Part shown: in pieces, positions 8,572-16,288 of the stretch | How positions within the stretch are numbered: the stretch's first letter is position 1 | Layout: the number at the start of each line of letters is the position of its first letter | DNA from: JBJKRF01 sp046704785 | GTDB taxonomy: Bacteria > Chloroflexota > Anaerolineae > Anaerolineales > Villigracilaceae | Assembly: GCA_046704785.1 (NCBI GenBank) | Contig: JBJKRF010000099.1 | Span: forward strand, 1 to 42,785 | DNA length: 42,785 bases | Direction: 5' to 3' | Notes under the pieces: model-generated | Told to the model about the DNA's origin: nothing | What the model saw: only the letters and a program-made list of their open reading frames with translations | Database searches by the model: none | Translations under genes and position numbers: made by a program

Positions 8572-8626
8572 ATTACTGGCCTTGGAGGGTGGATGTTTTT
8601 TTGATGATGAGATGCGTTTGTGCGTC

Positions 8627-9619
8627 TCAGTTATGCTCCAGCGTGCGGAACGCCAGAGCCCCCAGCATCAGCGGGCACCAGAACGTGACTCCCCGGTAAG
8701 CCAGCGTAATCACCACCGATTGTTCCCAATCGACTCCTAGCGAGGTCAATGCCAGGGGCAGGATGCCTTCCACCACGCCAATTCCAGACGGGGTAGGGGA
8801 GACGATCAGGAACAGGTAGCAGATGGCAAATCCGGCGATCACCGTGCCAACCGCAATGCTGGCGTCGAAGCTCAGGAAGGTCATCAACAAAATCAGGGTT
8901 TGCAAGCATTTGCTGCCCAGAGCATACAAAAACGGCAGCAATAATCCACGCCGGCGCGCGCGCAGGATCGATAATCCCTCTGAAACTTCATGCCCGAAGT
9001 TGAGTGCAACTGCCTCCGGCAGGTAGTCACGGTGTAAGAGCGGCCACAAAATACGGTTGGCCAGACGTGAAAGCCAGGCCAGGACGCGGCCCAATTTTTC
9101 CCCTGAATCTGAACCGACACGAATCAACGAACCGAACCCCAGGAAAAGCAACACCATCACCGCTGATGCGCTGACTTCCCCTGGATTTAAATTGTTCATT
9201 TGGATCAGGACGATGATCCCCAGCGCCAGAATCACCATAAAAGCGGCGTAATCGAAGAATAAAAAAAGCGCCGCGACCGCGGCAGCGCGTCCGCGCGGTA
9301 TCTTTCGCTTTCCGGCGTCATCCAGAAAAACCGCCAGGCCGCCGGCCCCGGCTGTCGGCGCAACCACATTGACGAAGTTGGCGGCCACGGTCAGCATGCT
9401 CAAATGCAGGAGTCTTTCCTGAATGCCCATCATCTTGTAAAGAACGCGATACCTTGCCGCCTCATTGAGCACCCAAAGAAGCAGGAGGGCAAATGCCAAC
9501 CCAAGAAAAAGCGGGTGGCTGTGTTTAAGGGTATTCAGAATGTCTTGCAATTCAGAAAAGCTGAGAATAATAAATGTGATACCCAAGAAGGAAATGACAA
9601 CCACCAGAAGTTTTTTCAT
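8627..9619 (-). CDS. Lysylphosphatidylglycerol synthase-like flippase-domain membrane protein (UPF0104)
   Basis: A 330-residue polytopic protein with about eight hydrophobic segments. It has the family features: NFVNVVAPTAGAGGLAVF near residue 80-98 and SPTPSGIGVVEGILP near 275-290. The family covers the transmembrane domain of MprF/AglD-type proteins, which move lipids or act in envelope glycolipid synthesis. No synthase domain is fused here. ATG at 9619 is the only good start. It is divergent from the second ECF sigma gene, with 192 bases between them. Confidence 0.88.
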   Translation of the reverse strand: MKKLLVVVISFLGITFIILSFSELQDILNTLKHSHPLFLGLAFALLLLWVLNEAARYRVLYKMMGIQERLLHLSMLTVAANFVNVVAPTAGAGGLAVFLDDAGKRKIPRGRAAAVAALFLFFDYAAFMVILALGIIVLIQMNNLNPGEVSASAVMVLLFLGFGSLIRVGSDSGEKLGRVLAWLSRLANRILWPLLHRDYLPEAVALNFGHEVSEGLSILRARRRGLLLPFLYALGSKCLQTLILLMTFLSFDASIAVGTVIAGFAICYLFLIVSPTPSGIGVVEGILPLALTSLGVDWEQSVVITLAYRGVTFWCPLMLGALAFRTLEHN

Positions 9620-9811
9620 TTTTGCGGATTATACAAGAAAAGGGTCTATAAATTTAGCATAAATTGTGGAGGTTTCAGCGAGGGAAAACTGCGGCGAATC
9701 TTTTTTTCTCACCCGTTGCTAACACCAAAATACGAGTAACATTAGTATTGATTCTGCAACTTCGTTATTCTTCCTGCGTAGACATTTCCAGAACGGCTGA
9801 CAGGAGCTACT

Positions 9812-10417
9812 GTGAACGAAGAGATGGCCTGGATCATCCAGGCCCAGCAAGGTAAAGACGACGCGTTCACCCGCTTGGTGGAACAATATCAAACCCCGGT
9901 GTTCAATTTGTGTTACCGGATGTTGGGCGAGCCCGAACTGGCAGAGGACGCCGCCCAGGAAAGCTTCCTGCGCGCATATCAAAACCTTTCCCGCTACGAC
10001 CGTGGACGTCCTTTTGCGACGTGGTTACTCTCCATTGCGGCTCATTATTGCATCGACCGCTTGCGTCGTCGAAAGTTCAAAGCTTTTTCGCTGGATGCAG
10101 AACGAGATGACGACGATCGCCCGACGGAATTTCCCGATGTTGATGCGCTCAACCCAGAGCAGGAAGCCGTCCGGCATGAAGAGCAGGAACGGGTGCATGA
10201 TGTGCTCCAGGAACTGGACGCCACTGACCGCGCTGCCATCATCTTGCGCTATTGGTACGACTTCTCAGAATTGGAAATTGCGCAGAGTCTCTCGCTCACC
10301 GTCAGTGCGGTGAAGAGCCGTTTGCATCGCGCCCGTCGTGAGATGGCGCGACGTATACAAGCCGACTCTCCGAAGGCCCGCATAGAAAGGATGCCTTATG
10401 GATCACCAGCCCTATGA
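9812..10417 (+). CDS. ECF-type RNA polymerase sigma factor (second module)
   Basis: A 201-residue group 4 sigma factor. Region 2 has ELAEDAAQESFLRAYQ and PFATWLLSIAAHYCIDRLRR (~40-90). Region 4 has DRAAIILRYWYDFSELEIA and VSAVKSRLHRARREM (~135-185). The GTG at 9812 has an AGGAG site five bases upstream; ATG at 9824 is the alternative. Upstream, GCAACTTC and CGTAGAC about 16 bases apart (near 9755-9783) resemble an ECF-type promoter and hint at autoregulation (weak). It overlaps the anti-sigma gene by 20 bases. Confidence 0.95.
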   Translation: MNEEMAWIIQAQQGKDDAFTRLVEQYQTPVFNLCYRMLGEPELAEDAAQESFLRAYQNLSRYDRGRPFATWLLSIAAHYCIDRLRRRKFKAFSLDAERDDDDRPTEFPDVDALNPEQEAVRHEEQERVHDVLQELDATDRAAIILRYWYDFSELEIAQSLSLTVSAVKSRLHRARREMARRIQADSPKARIERMPYGSPAL

Positions 10418-10925
10418 AACCTGGCTGCTTGATGACCTGTACCTGACTCCTGAGCAGGAACGCGACTTGCGTGCCCATCTGCGAAGCTGCTCGAGTTGTG
10501 CGGCGCTGGCCGGCGCGAACCTGGCGCTGCGTTCTGCTCCAATGAAAGTGCCCGCCGAAGGCTTTGCGCTTCGTTTCCAAACCCGACTGGTTGCACAACG
10601 AGCCGTGCAACGCAAACGGACGATCTTTGGCGTTTTCCTGCTGATTTTGGCGAGTATTGGGTTGCTGGTTTGGATAGGCATGCCGTATGTCAGCCTGTTA
10701 TCGATCTCGCCTGCTGTTTTTACGTCAGATGCAGTGAGTGAGATGATCCATCTCGGATTGGTGCTGCGTGCCTTCAGCACCGTCGGCGACGTATTGTTCA
10801 ATGTGTTGGTTACTTTCGTCCCAGTGTACGTCTGGGCGCTTTCCTTGCTCTTCTTCAGTTGCACGGCCTCGCTGTGGGTCGTCTCCGTTCATCGATTTGG
10901 AAAACGCGCCGAGTCGGCTTCATGA
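10398..10925 (+). CDS. Zinc-finger (ZAS-type) membrane anti-sigma factor
   Basis: A 175-residue protein. Its N-terminus has the HxxxCxxC signature (His27, Cys31, Cys34) of zinc-associated anti-sigma domains. Three to four hydrophobic segments follow, near residues 74-95, 112-125 and 134-162. It should bind the sigma factor encoded just upstream, with which it overlaps by 20 bases, and hold it at the membrane. The bactofilin-like gene begins 16 bases downstream and is probably in the same operon. Confidence 0.88.
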   Translation: MDHQPYETWLLDDLYLTPEQERDLRAHLRSCSSCAALAGANLALRSAPMKVPAEGFALRFQTRLVAQRAVQRKRTIFGVFLLILASIGLLVWIGMPYVSLLSISPAVFTSDAVSEMIHLGLVLRAFSTVGDVLFNVLVTFVPVYVWALSLLFFSCTASLWVVSVHRFGKRAESAS

Positions 10926-10941
10926 GCCGCAGGAGAATAAA

Positions 10942-11961
10942 ATGTCCAAAAATATAGGAAAGTTATTGCTCATCCTATGCCTGGTTATTTTGCTGGTCGT
11001 TCCGCTGGGAAGCGTCAGCGCAAAAGGCTTGCATGATGGTCAGGTGATCTTCGGTCAGAATTACACACTTAAGAGCGGGGAGACGCTCAATGGCGATCTG
11101 GTTGTGTTCGGGGGGGCCGTCTCTATCGAAAGCGATGCCACGGTGAACGGTTCCGTTGTGCTGGTAGGCGGTAGCCTTTCGATGGATGGAACCGCGACCA
11201 AAGATGTGGTGGTGATTGGCGGGGCCGCCCATTTGGGCAATAGCGCCCATGTGCGTGGAAATCTCGTTACGATGGGAGCGCCACTCGACCGTGCACAGGG
11301 TGCCAAAGTGGACGGTGACACGATCGACAATGTACCCAGCAACTATGGCTTTTCCGGCCAACCGATTGTCACGCCTCCTACAGCCCCGGCGCCGCGCTTC
11401 AACATCGAACTGAGTCCTTTGTGGAGCCTGTTGAGCTTATTCGGACGTTCGCTCTTGTTGGGCTTGCTTGCGTTGTTGGTCACGTTATTTATGCCGGTTT
11501 ATACCCGTCGTGTTGGGGAGACGATTGCCGTACAGCCGGTAGTGGCCGGCGGCATTGGGCTGTTGACCATCATCGTTGCGCCCCTGGCCTTGCTGATCAT
11601 GATCGTTACCGTAATCCTGATCCCGGTGGCCTTGTTGGCCGTGGTGCTGCTTGGCGTAATGATTGTATTTGGCTGGATTGGCCTGGGTACGGAGATCGGC
11701 ATCCGCGTTGGGGAGATGTCGCCGGGGAGTAATATTCCGCTCCCGGCGTTGGCCTTCCTGGGAACCTTTGCCTTGACCCTGGTGGCGGATGGAGTCGGTT
11801 TTGTGCCGTGCGTCGGTTGGTTGGTTCCCGCATTGTTAGGCCTGGTTGGCATCGGTGCGGTGCTGATGAGCCGTTTCGGGGCGCGTCCCGCCGTTTTGGC
11901 GGCGACACCGGCAACGGGTGATTCTGCATCGCCGACTCCCCCGCAGCAGAATCCTGAATAA
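10942..11961 (+). CDS. Secreted/membrane protein with bactofilin-like repeats and C-terminal TM segments
   Basis: A 339-residue protein with a signal peptide (~1-27, ending SVSAKG). A beta-helix-like stretch follows at ~40-125, with short repeats such as NGDLVVFGGAVSIE and KDVVVIGGAAHLG that resemble the polymer-forming (bactofilin-type) fold. A Pro-rich linker and four hydrophobic segments (~165-320) follow, and the C-terminus is polar. A GCAGGAG site precedes the ATG. It is the third gene of the second ECF operon and a likely target or partner of that stress module. A role in the envelope is an inference. Confidence 0.75.
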   Translation: MSKNIGKLLLILCLVILLVVPLGSVSAKGLHDGQVIFGQNYTLKSGETLNGDLVVFGGAVSIESDATVNGSVVLVGGSLSMDGTATKDVVVIGGAAHLGNSAHVRGNLVTMGAPLDRAQGAKVDGDTIDNVPSNYGFSGQPIVTPPTAPAPRFNIELSPLWSLLSLFGRSLLLGLLALLVTLFMPVYTRRVGETIAVQPVVAGGIGLLTIIVAPLALLIMIVTVILIPVALLAVVLLGVMIVFGWIGLGTEIGIRVGEMSPGSNIPLPALAFLGTFALTLVADGVGFVPCVGWLVPALLGLVGIGAVLMSRFGARPAVLAATPATGDSASPTPPQQNPE

Positions 11962-11980
11962 ACGGTTTTGTTCGGTTCGA

Positions 11981-12011
11981 CAGCGACCTCCGCCCGAGGT
12001 CGCTGTTTTTT
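11981..12011 (+). terminator. Rho-independent terminator of the second ECF operon
   Basis: Perfect 10-bp stem CAGCGACCTC (11981-11990) with GAGGTCGCTG (11996-12005), 5-base loop, then TTTTTT. Confidence 0.95.
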
Positions 12012-12085
12012 AAGTTTTTGGGGTCGAGGTAGTGAAACACAGCTGCTCCCTTACCGAAACCGTTTTTTGTTTCCCAATAAATCTG

Positions 12086-12094
12086 CTGATATAA
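12086..12094 (+). promoter_or_regulatory. Extended -10 promoter for the C45-type hydrolase
   Basis: TGATATAAT at 12086-12094 is a perfect extended -10 element. It implies a 5' leader of about 100 bases containing the hairpin at 12162-12183. Confidence 0.55.
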
Positions 12095-12161
12095 TTCAGG
12101 TTCCCATTACAAGAGAGCGTCTGCTTCATGCGCTGATTTCCAGAGAGCCTAATTCGAAGCA

Positions 12162-12183
12162 CCCCGGCAGAAGCAAGCCGGGG
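12162..12183 (+). promoter_or_regulatory. Stem-loop in the 5' leader of the C45-type hydrolase
   Basis: CCCCGGC (12162-12168) pairs perfectly with GCCGGGG (12177-12183) around an 8-base loop. AATGTTTTT follows, and the GGAGG ribosome site starts ten bases after the stem. It could act as an attenuator or as mRNA stability element; no riboswitch class is recognised. Confidence 0.35.
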
Positions 12184-12200
12184 AATGTTTTTGGAGGCCC

Positions 12201-13307
12201 ATGTTCAACGATAATTACCACACTCCCGTTCACAAAAAACCGGTTCCATTTATCCATATCTCCGGCTCACACCGCGAGATCGGCCGCCAGATTGGCGAGG
12301 CCTTGCGTAAGCAGGTGCAGCACAGTATCGAGAATGCACGCAAGCTGCTGGAAAACGCTTATGAAGAGCTCGAATTGACCTGGGATGGCGCCAAGATTCA
12401 GGGACGTAAGTATTTGCCCTTTGCCGAAGAACGTTATCCGCAATATGTGGACGAGATGCGTGGAATCGCCGAAGGAGCGAATGTGCCGTTCGACCATGTG
12501 GTGGTGTTGAATGCGATGGAAGCAGTGACCATGGACGCGCTGCATTTGATCAGTTGCACCAGCATGGCGGTCAACGACATGCACACGGCCGATGGGCACG
12601 TGCTGGCAGCGCACAACGAAGACTGGTTGCCGGAGGATGAAGAGGACGTTTATGTCGTGCACGCCAAGCCGGACGACGAGCCGCCCTTCCTGGCAATGAG
12701 TTACGGCGGTCTGCTGCCTAACGTAGGGTTCAACGCGTATGGCGTTGCCCAATTGATCGATTCGGTACACCCGGACGATTCTCGTATTGGCATTCCGCGC
12801 CTGGTGGTTTCACGCGCTGTGCTGGCGGCCGATTCCTCGTCAGATGCGCTTAAGCGTGTGGTGGTTGCCCAACGCGCGGCCGGGTACAACCATCTGATTG
12901 TGCATGAAAGCGGCGAGATTTACTCGGTAGAGGTTTCTGCGCGCCGGTTCGACATCCTGTATGCTTCCGATGGCTACATGGTGCATGCCAATCATTTTCT
13001 TTCGGCCCGCATGCAAGAGATCGAGGACGAGCCGGAGCGCCTGGTTTCTTCGCGCGTGCAATATTTCCGGGCCTGGCGTTTGCTGCACAAAACGGATAAA
13101 CATACCATCAAGACTTTGCAGGCCATCCAAAAAGATCACGTAGATTTTCCGAATTCGATTTGCAACCACGCTGTGACGGATAGCTCGCCGCTCGACCGCG
13201 AGAAGACGCTCAACGCGATGGTGATCGACCTGACGGCGCGCGAGATGCACATTGCCTGGGGAAATCCGTGCCGGAATGCCTACCACACCTTCCATCTCGA
13301 CGAGTAA
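12201..13307 (+). CDS. C45-family autoproteolytic acyltransferase/hydrolase (penicillin acyltransferase-like)
   Basis: A 368-residue Ntn-hydrolase-type protein. It opens with HISGSHREIGRQIGEALR, typical of the acyl-CoA:6-aminopenicillanic acid acyltransferase family. The probable nucleophile is Cys119 in LISCTSMAV, which would become the N-terminus after self-cleavage, and GHVLAAHNEDW follows. These enzymes hydrolyse or form amide bonds; the substrate is unknown. There is no signal peptide, so it is probably cytoplasmic. A GGAGG site precedes the ATG. It is convergent with nadD, nine bases apart. Confidence 0.88.
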   Translation: MFNDNYHTPVHKKPVPFIHISGSHREIGRQIGEALRKQVQHSIENARKLLENAYEELELTWDGAKIQGRKYLPFAEERYPQYVDEMRGIAEGANVPFDHVVVLNAMEAVTMDALHLISCTSMAVNDMHTADGHVLAAHNEDWLPEDEEDVYVVHAKPDDEPPFLAMSYGGLLPNVGFNAYGVAQLIDSVHPDDSRIGIPRLVVSRAVLAADSSSDALKRVVVAQRAAGYNHLIVHESGEIYSVEVSARRFDILYASDGYMVHANHFLSARMQEIEDEPERLVSSRVQYFRAWRLLHKTDKHTIKTLQAIQKDHVDFPNSICNHAVTDSSPLDREKTLNAMVIDLTAREMHIAWGNPCRNAYHTFHLDE

Positions 13308-13316
13308 AACCGGGAG

Positions 13317-13925
13317 TCAGGCGCGTCGGTAAAGTCCGTTCTGCAGGATATATTCGTAGACGGCGGAGTGCAGGTAATAACGAAAATGACCCCCTTCGGC
13401 GACGCGCTGGCGGATGGTACTCGACGAAATTTCCAGTTGCGGGGTTTCCACAAAGCGCACCCTGGATTTGATTCCCGGCAGGGCACTTTCGAGCGTGTCT
13501 AGTCGGATAGAATCGTCGGGACGGCGCATGACGCCCAACAGGCGGGCGGCAAACACGATTTCGTGTGGACGATGCCATTGCGGCAGGTCGCGGAGCGAAT
13601 CGCCGCCGACGAGTAGCACCAGTCCGGCGCTGGGATTCTGTTCCTGGAGCAGGTCGAGCGTGTCGATGGTGTAGTGTGGCCCGGGGCGGTCGATTTCCAC
13701 CGTCGAAAGGGCGAAGTTGGGTGTGTCGGAGATTGCACGGCGCAGCATTTCGATCCGGTGCAGCAGGGGGGTGACGGCACGCTCGGATTTGTGTGGCGGA
13801 TCGGGGGTTAACACCCAGAGCAGCCGGTCGAGTTGAAGTTGGTTGAGGGCCTCGGCTGCCAGAATTAAATGTCCCAGGTGAGGCGGGTCGAAGGTTCCGC
13901 CAAAAACTCCAATCAGTTCTCCCAT
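13317..13925 (-). CDS. nadD: Nicotinate-nucleotide adenylyltransferase
   Basis: A 202-residue enzyme that joins nicotinate mononucleotide and ATP to give deamido-NAD in NAD synthesis. It has the nucleotidyltransferase motif GGTFDPPHLGHL at residues 9-20 and ISSSTIR near 175, both diagnostic for NadD. Full length for the family. The gene diverges from the CHAT-SIR2/STAND block. An NAD-synthesis gene beside a SIR2-like (potentially NAD-consuming) protein is notable, but nadD is a housekeeping gene and the association may be chance. Confidence 0.96.
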   Translation of the reverse strand: MGELIGVFGGTFDPPHLGHLILAAEALNQLQLDRLLWVLTPDPPHKSERAVTPLLHRIEMLRRAISDTPNFALSTVEIDRPGPHYTIDTLDLLQEQNPSAGLVLLVGGDSLRDLPQWHRPHEIVFAARLLGVMRRPDDSIRLDTLESALPGIKSRVRFVETPQLEISSSTIRQRVAEGGHFRYYLHSAVYEYILQNGLYRRA

Positions 13926-14021
13926 AAAACAGAGTATACCGTGATTTGCATGCTATCTACCCCTGCCAGAAAACCCTGGGAGAGCCTGTGCCGCTGATTA
14001 TGGAATTGCGGTGATTTGCTG

Positions 14022-14027
14022 TATAAT
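14022..14027 (+). promoter_or_regulatory. Candidate -10 box for the CHAT-SIR2/STAND operon
   Basis: Perfect TATAAT, with TG directly before it. The -35 position shows only a poor hexamer. If used, the transcript would carry the whole palindromic element at 14067-14176 in its 5' leader. Confidence 0.45.
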
Positions 14028-14066
14028 GATTCCAATTATTTTCCCGACGTTTGCTCCTGCTTTTTT

Positions 14067-14176
14067 GGTTCTTTGGGATTTCCCATGGTAAGGGAGTAAA
14101 TGTGTGGGTGTTGGCGGCGCTGCGCGCCGCCTACACCCACACAAATCGACATCATCCCACAGATTCCCAATGAACC
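14067..14176. repeat. 110-bp palindromic repeat element, copy 1
   Basis: The two halves are nearly complementary along their whole length. The left end GGTTCTTTGGGATTT is mirrored by the right end, whose reverse complement is GGTTCATTGGGAATC. The centre GGCGGCGC-TGC-GCGCCGCC is perfect, and TGTGTGGGTGT flanks it as TACACCCACACA. A copy of identical length but opposite orientation lies at 28831-28940, and a shorter one at 22930-23020. It looks like a MITE- or REP-like element. An open frame starting at 14100 inside it is an artefact of the element. Confidence 0.85.
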
Positions 14177-14231
14177 CTTTTTATTGTCTGTTTGCATTTT
14201 TCAGCTAATTGATGATTTTGGGAGAGATGTT

Positions 14232-16277
14232 TTGTCTGATTTCGCCGATTTAGAGTTGGGTCTTCGCCGAAACGAAAATAATAACTATAGCGTTGAGATG
14301 CGTTTTACCCAACCGAACAGTGATGCTGACATTCGCTTGGGGACAGGTCAGCCCATTAATGTCCAGATCGACATCCCCAATTTACAGCCTTTGATCGTAG
14401 ACCCGGATGAATATGGCAAGACACTCTCCGAGAGCGTTTTTGCCGATTCGAACGTCGCTACGGCGTTTGCCCAGGCGCGTACCAGCGCTGCCAGCTTGCA
14501 GACGTCGCTGCGCTTGCGTCTGTTGATCGATCCCAGCGCGCCTGAGTTGAATACGGTCTACTGGGAGACGCTGCGCGACCCCCAGGATGGCTCGTCCCTG
14601 TTTACCGGCGAACGGATTTTGTTCTCTCGTTATCTGAGCAGTTCCGACTGGCGACCCGTACGGTTGCGTTCCAAAGGCGACCTGCGGGCGCTTGTGGCCG
14701 TATCCAATCCGTCTGACCTGGCGAACTACAAGCTGGCGGCGGTCGATGTGGACGGCGAATTGGCGCGCGCCAAAGAATCGTTGGATAATATTCCCTCGGC
14801 TGAGCTGGGCAAAGCGCAAGCCTGTACGCTGAATGAATTGGTCGAATGCCTGCGTGATGGCATCGACATTCTCTATTTGGTCGCGCACGGTACCGTGGCG
14901 AACGGTGAGTCGCGTATCTGGTTGCAGGGCGAGGATGGGAAGGCTGCCATCACCGCCGCGGGAGAAATCGTCACGCGCATCAAAGAACTACAAAACCAGC
15001 CGCGCCTGATCGTGTTGGCCTCCTGCCAAAGCGCGGGAAAAGGCGCCGGAGACGCGCTGCAAGCCCTCGGTCCGAAGCTGGCTACGGCGGGCGTCCCGGC
15101 GGTGATGGCCATGCAGGGCAACATCAGCATGGACAGCGTCAAAGAGTTCATGCCGGTCTTCTTCAAAGAGTTGCAAAAAGATGGACAGATTGACCGCGCC
15201 CTGGCCGTCGCGCGCGGCGTCGTGCGTGATGCCCAGGATTATTGGATGCCCGTCCTGTTCATGCGCCTGCGCAGCGGAAAAATCTGGTATGTGCCCGGTT
15301 TTGGCGAAGGCGGCGGTGGTTTCGAAAAGTGGCCTGCCATTCTGGGCAGCCTCCGCCGTGGGCAGGCCACGCCGATTGTAGGCCCCGGCTTGTACGAGCC
15401 ATTGTTCGGTTCGTGGCACGAGGTTGCAGCTCATATGGCAGACAAATACCATTTTCCCCTCTCTCCGTTCTTCAAAGACGCCTTTCCCCAGGTTGCTCAA
15501 TACCTGATCGTCAACCAGGATTTGAACACCCTTTTCAACGAGATCGACGACTCCATTCGTGTGACGCTTCAGCGCCGCTTTGCCGACGTGCTCTCCCCGG
15601 AATTTAAGGCGGATGCTGTCGACGTGCAGGAATTGCTTTCAGCCGCCGGGGCGGAACTGCGCAAGCAAGATGTGAACGAGCAACATCGTGTCCTGGCCGG
15701 ATTGCCCTTGCCGATTTACGTGACGACCAATTTCGACAACCTGCTGGCCGCGTCCCTGAAGGAAGCCGGCAAGGACCCGCAGGTGGTTATTTGCCCCTGG
15801 AGTGACCGCTTCCTGGCCGACTCGATCTACGACACCGATCCCAATTATCGTCCTACGGTGGAACAGCCGCTTATCTATCACTTGTTCGGTCAGTTCTCCG
15901 TCCCAGATTCGCTGGTGCTGACCGAGGATGACTACTTCGAATATTTGATTGGCGTGACCAGCAATAAAGATTTGATTCCGCCTGCCATACGGCGCGCCTT
16001 GGCCGATACAGCGCTCTTGTTTCTCGGTTTCCAACTCGACGACTGGAGCTTCAGGGTTTTCTTTCGCTCTGTGATGGGACAACAAGGCGGGAGTCGTCGC
16101 AGTCGCTATTCTCACATTGGCGTGCAAGTCGATCCCGATGAAACACGCAACATCGACCCCAAGCGCGCTCATGAATATCTTGAACGGTATTTTGGAGATG
16201 CCTCGATCAACCTTTATTGGGGTAGTTCTGCCGATTTTTTGACAGAGTTGAATCATCAGTGGAAGCCGGCCGCGTGA
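14232..16277 (+). CDS. CHAT protease domain fused to SIR2-like domain
   Basis: About 681 residues from the proposed TTG start (GGGAGAG five bases upstream). An ATG at 14100 lies inside the palindromic repeat and would add unlikely residues (MCGCWRRC...). The N-terminal part leads into a CHAT caspase-fold domain, with His219 in YLVAHGT and Cys265 in VLASCQSAG as the expected catalytic pair. The C-terminal ~300 residues are SIR2-like: VGPGLYEP, the TTNFDNLL motif (Asn500, Asp502), YHLFGQF, LTEDDYFEYL and LLFLGFQLDDWSFR. The catalytic-type His of the usual LHG is Phe552 here. CHAT domains cleave partner proteins; SIR2-like domains of defence proteins cleave or bind NAD. The nSTAND gene follows 11 bases after the stop. 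A role as effector or processing partner is inferred. Confidence 0.88.
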   Translation: MSDFADLELGLRRNENNNYSVEMRFTQPNSDADIRLGTGQPINVQIDIPNLQPLIVDPDEYGKTLSESVFADSNVATAFAQARTSAASLQTSLRLRLLIDPSAPELNTVYWETLRDPQDGSSLFTGERILFSRYLSSSDWRPVRLRSKGDLRALVAVSNPSDLANYKLAAVDVDGELARAKESLDNIPSAELGKAQACTLNELVECLRDGIDILYLVAHGTVANGESRIWLQGEDGKAAITAAGEIVTRIKELQNQPRLIVLASCQSAGKGAGDALQALGPKLATAGVPAVMAMQGNISMDSVKEFMPVFFKELQKDGQIDRALAVARGVVRDAQDYWMPVLFMRLRSGKIWYVPGFGEGGGGFEKWPAILGSLRRGQATPIVGPGLYEPLFGSWHEVAAHMADKYHFPLSPFFKDAFPQVAQYLIVNQDLNTLFNEIDDSIRVTLQRRFADVLSPEFKADAVDVQELLSAAGAELRKQDVNEQHRVLAGLPLPIYVTTNFDNLLAASLKEAGKDPQVVICPWSDRFLADSIYDTDPNYRPTVEQPLIYHLFGQFSVPDSLVLTEDDYFEYLIGVTSNKDLIPPAIRRALADTALLFLGFQLDDWSFRVFFRSVMGQQGGSRRSRYSHIGVQVDPDETRNIDPKRAHEYLERYFGDASINLYWGSSADFLTELNHQWKPAA

Positions 16278-16288
16278 GGAGTTAATTT

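Larger units (their letters stand above)
13926..14231. other. Intergenic region between nadD and the CHAT-SIR2 gene
   Basis: About 306 bases with no gene. It holds a TATAAT at 14022-14027, the 110-bp palindromic element at 14067-14176, and a 55-base tail leading to the probable TTG start. Confidence 0.7.

Noticed and set aside
8606..8626. GAGATGC...GCGTCTC stem as terminator of the flippase-like gene
   Set aside because: On the minus strand the stem is followed by A residues, not T; on the plus strand the T run precedes the stem.
14100..14231. Extended N-terminus of the CHAT-SIR2 protein from the ATG at 14100
   Set aside because: It lies inside the palindromic repeat, encodes a Cys/Arg/Pro-rich stretch unlike CHAT proteins, and has no ribosome site; the TTG at 14232 has one.
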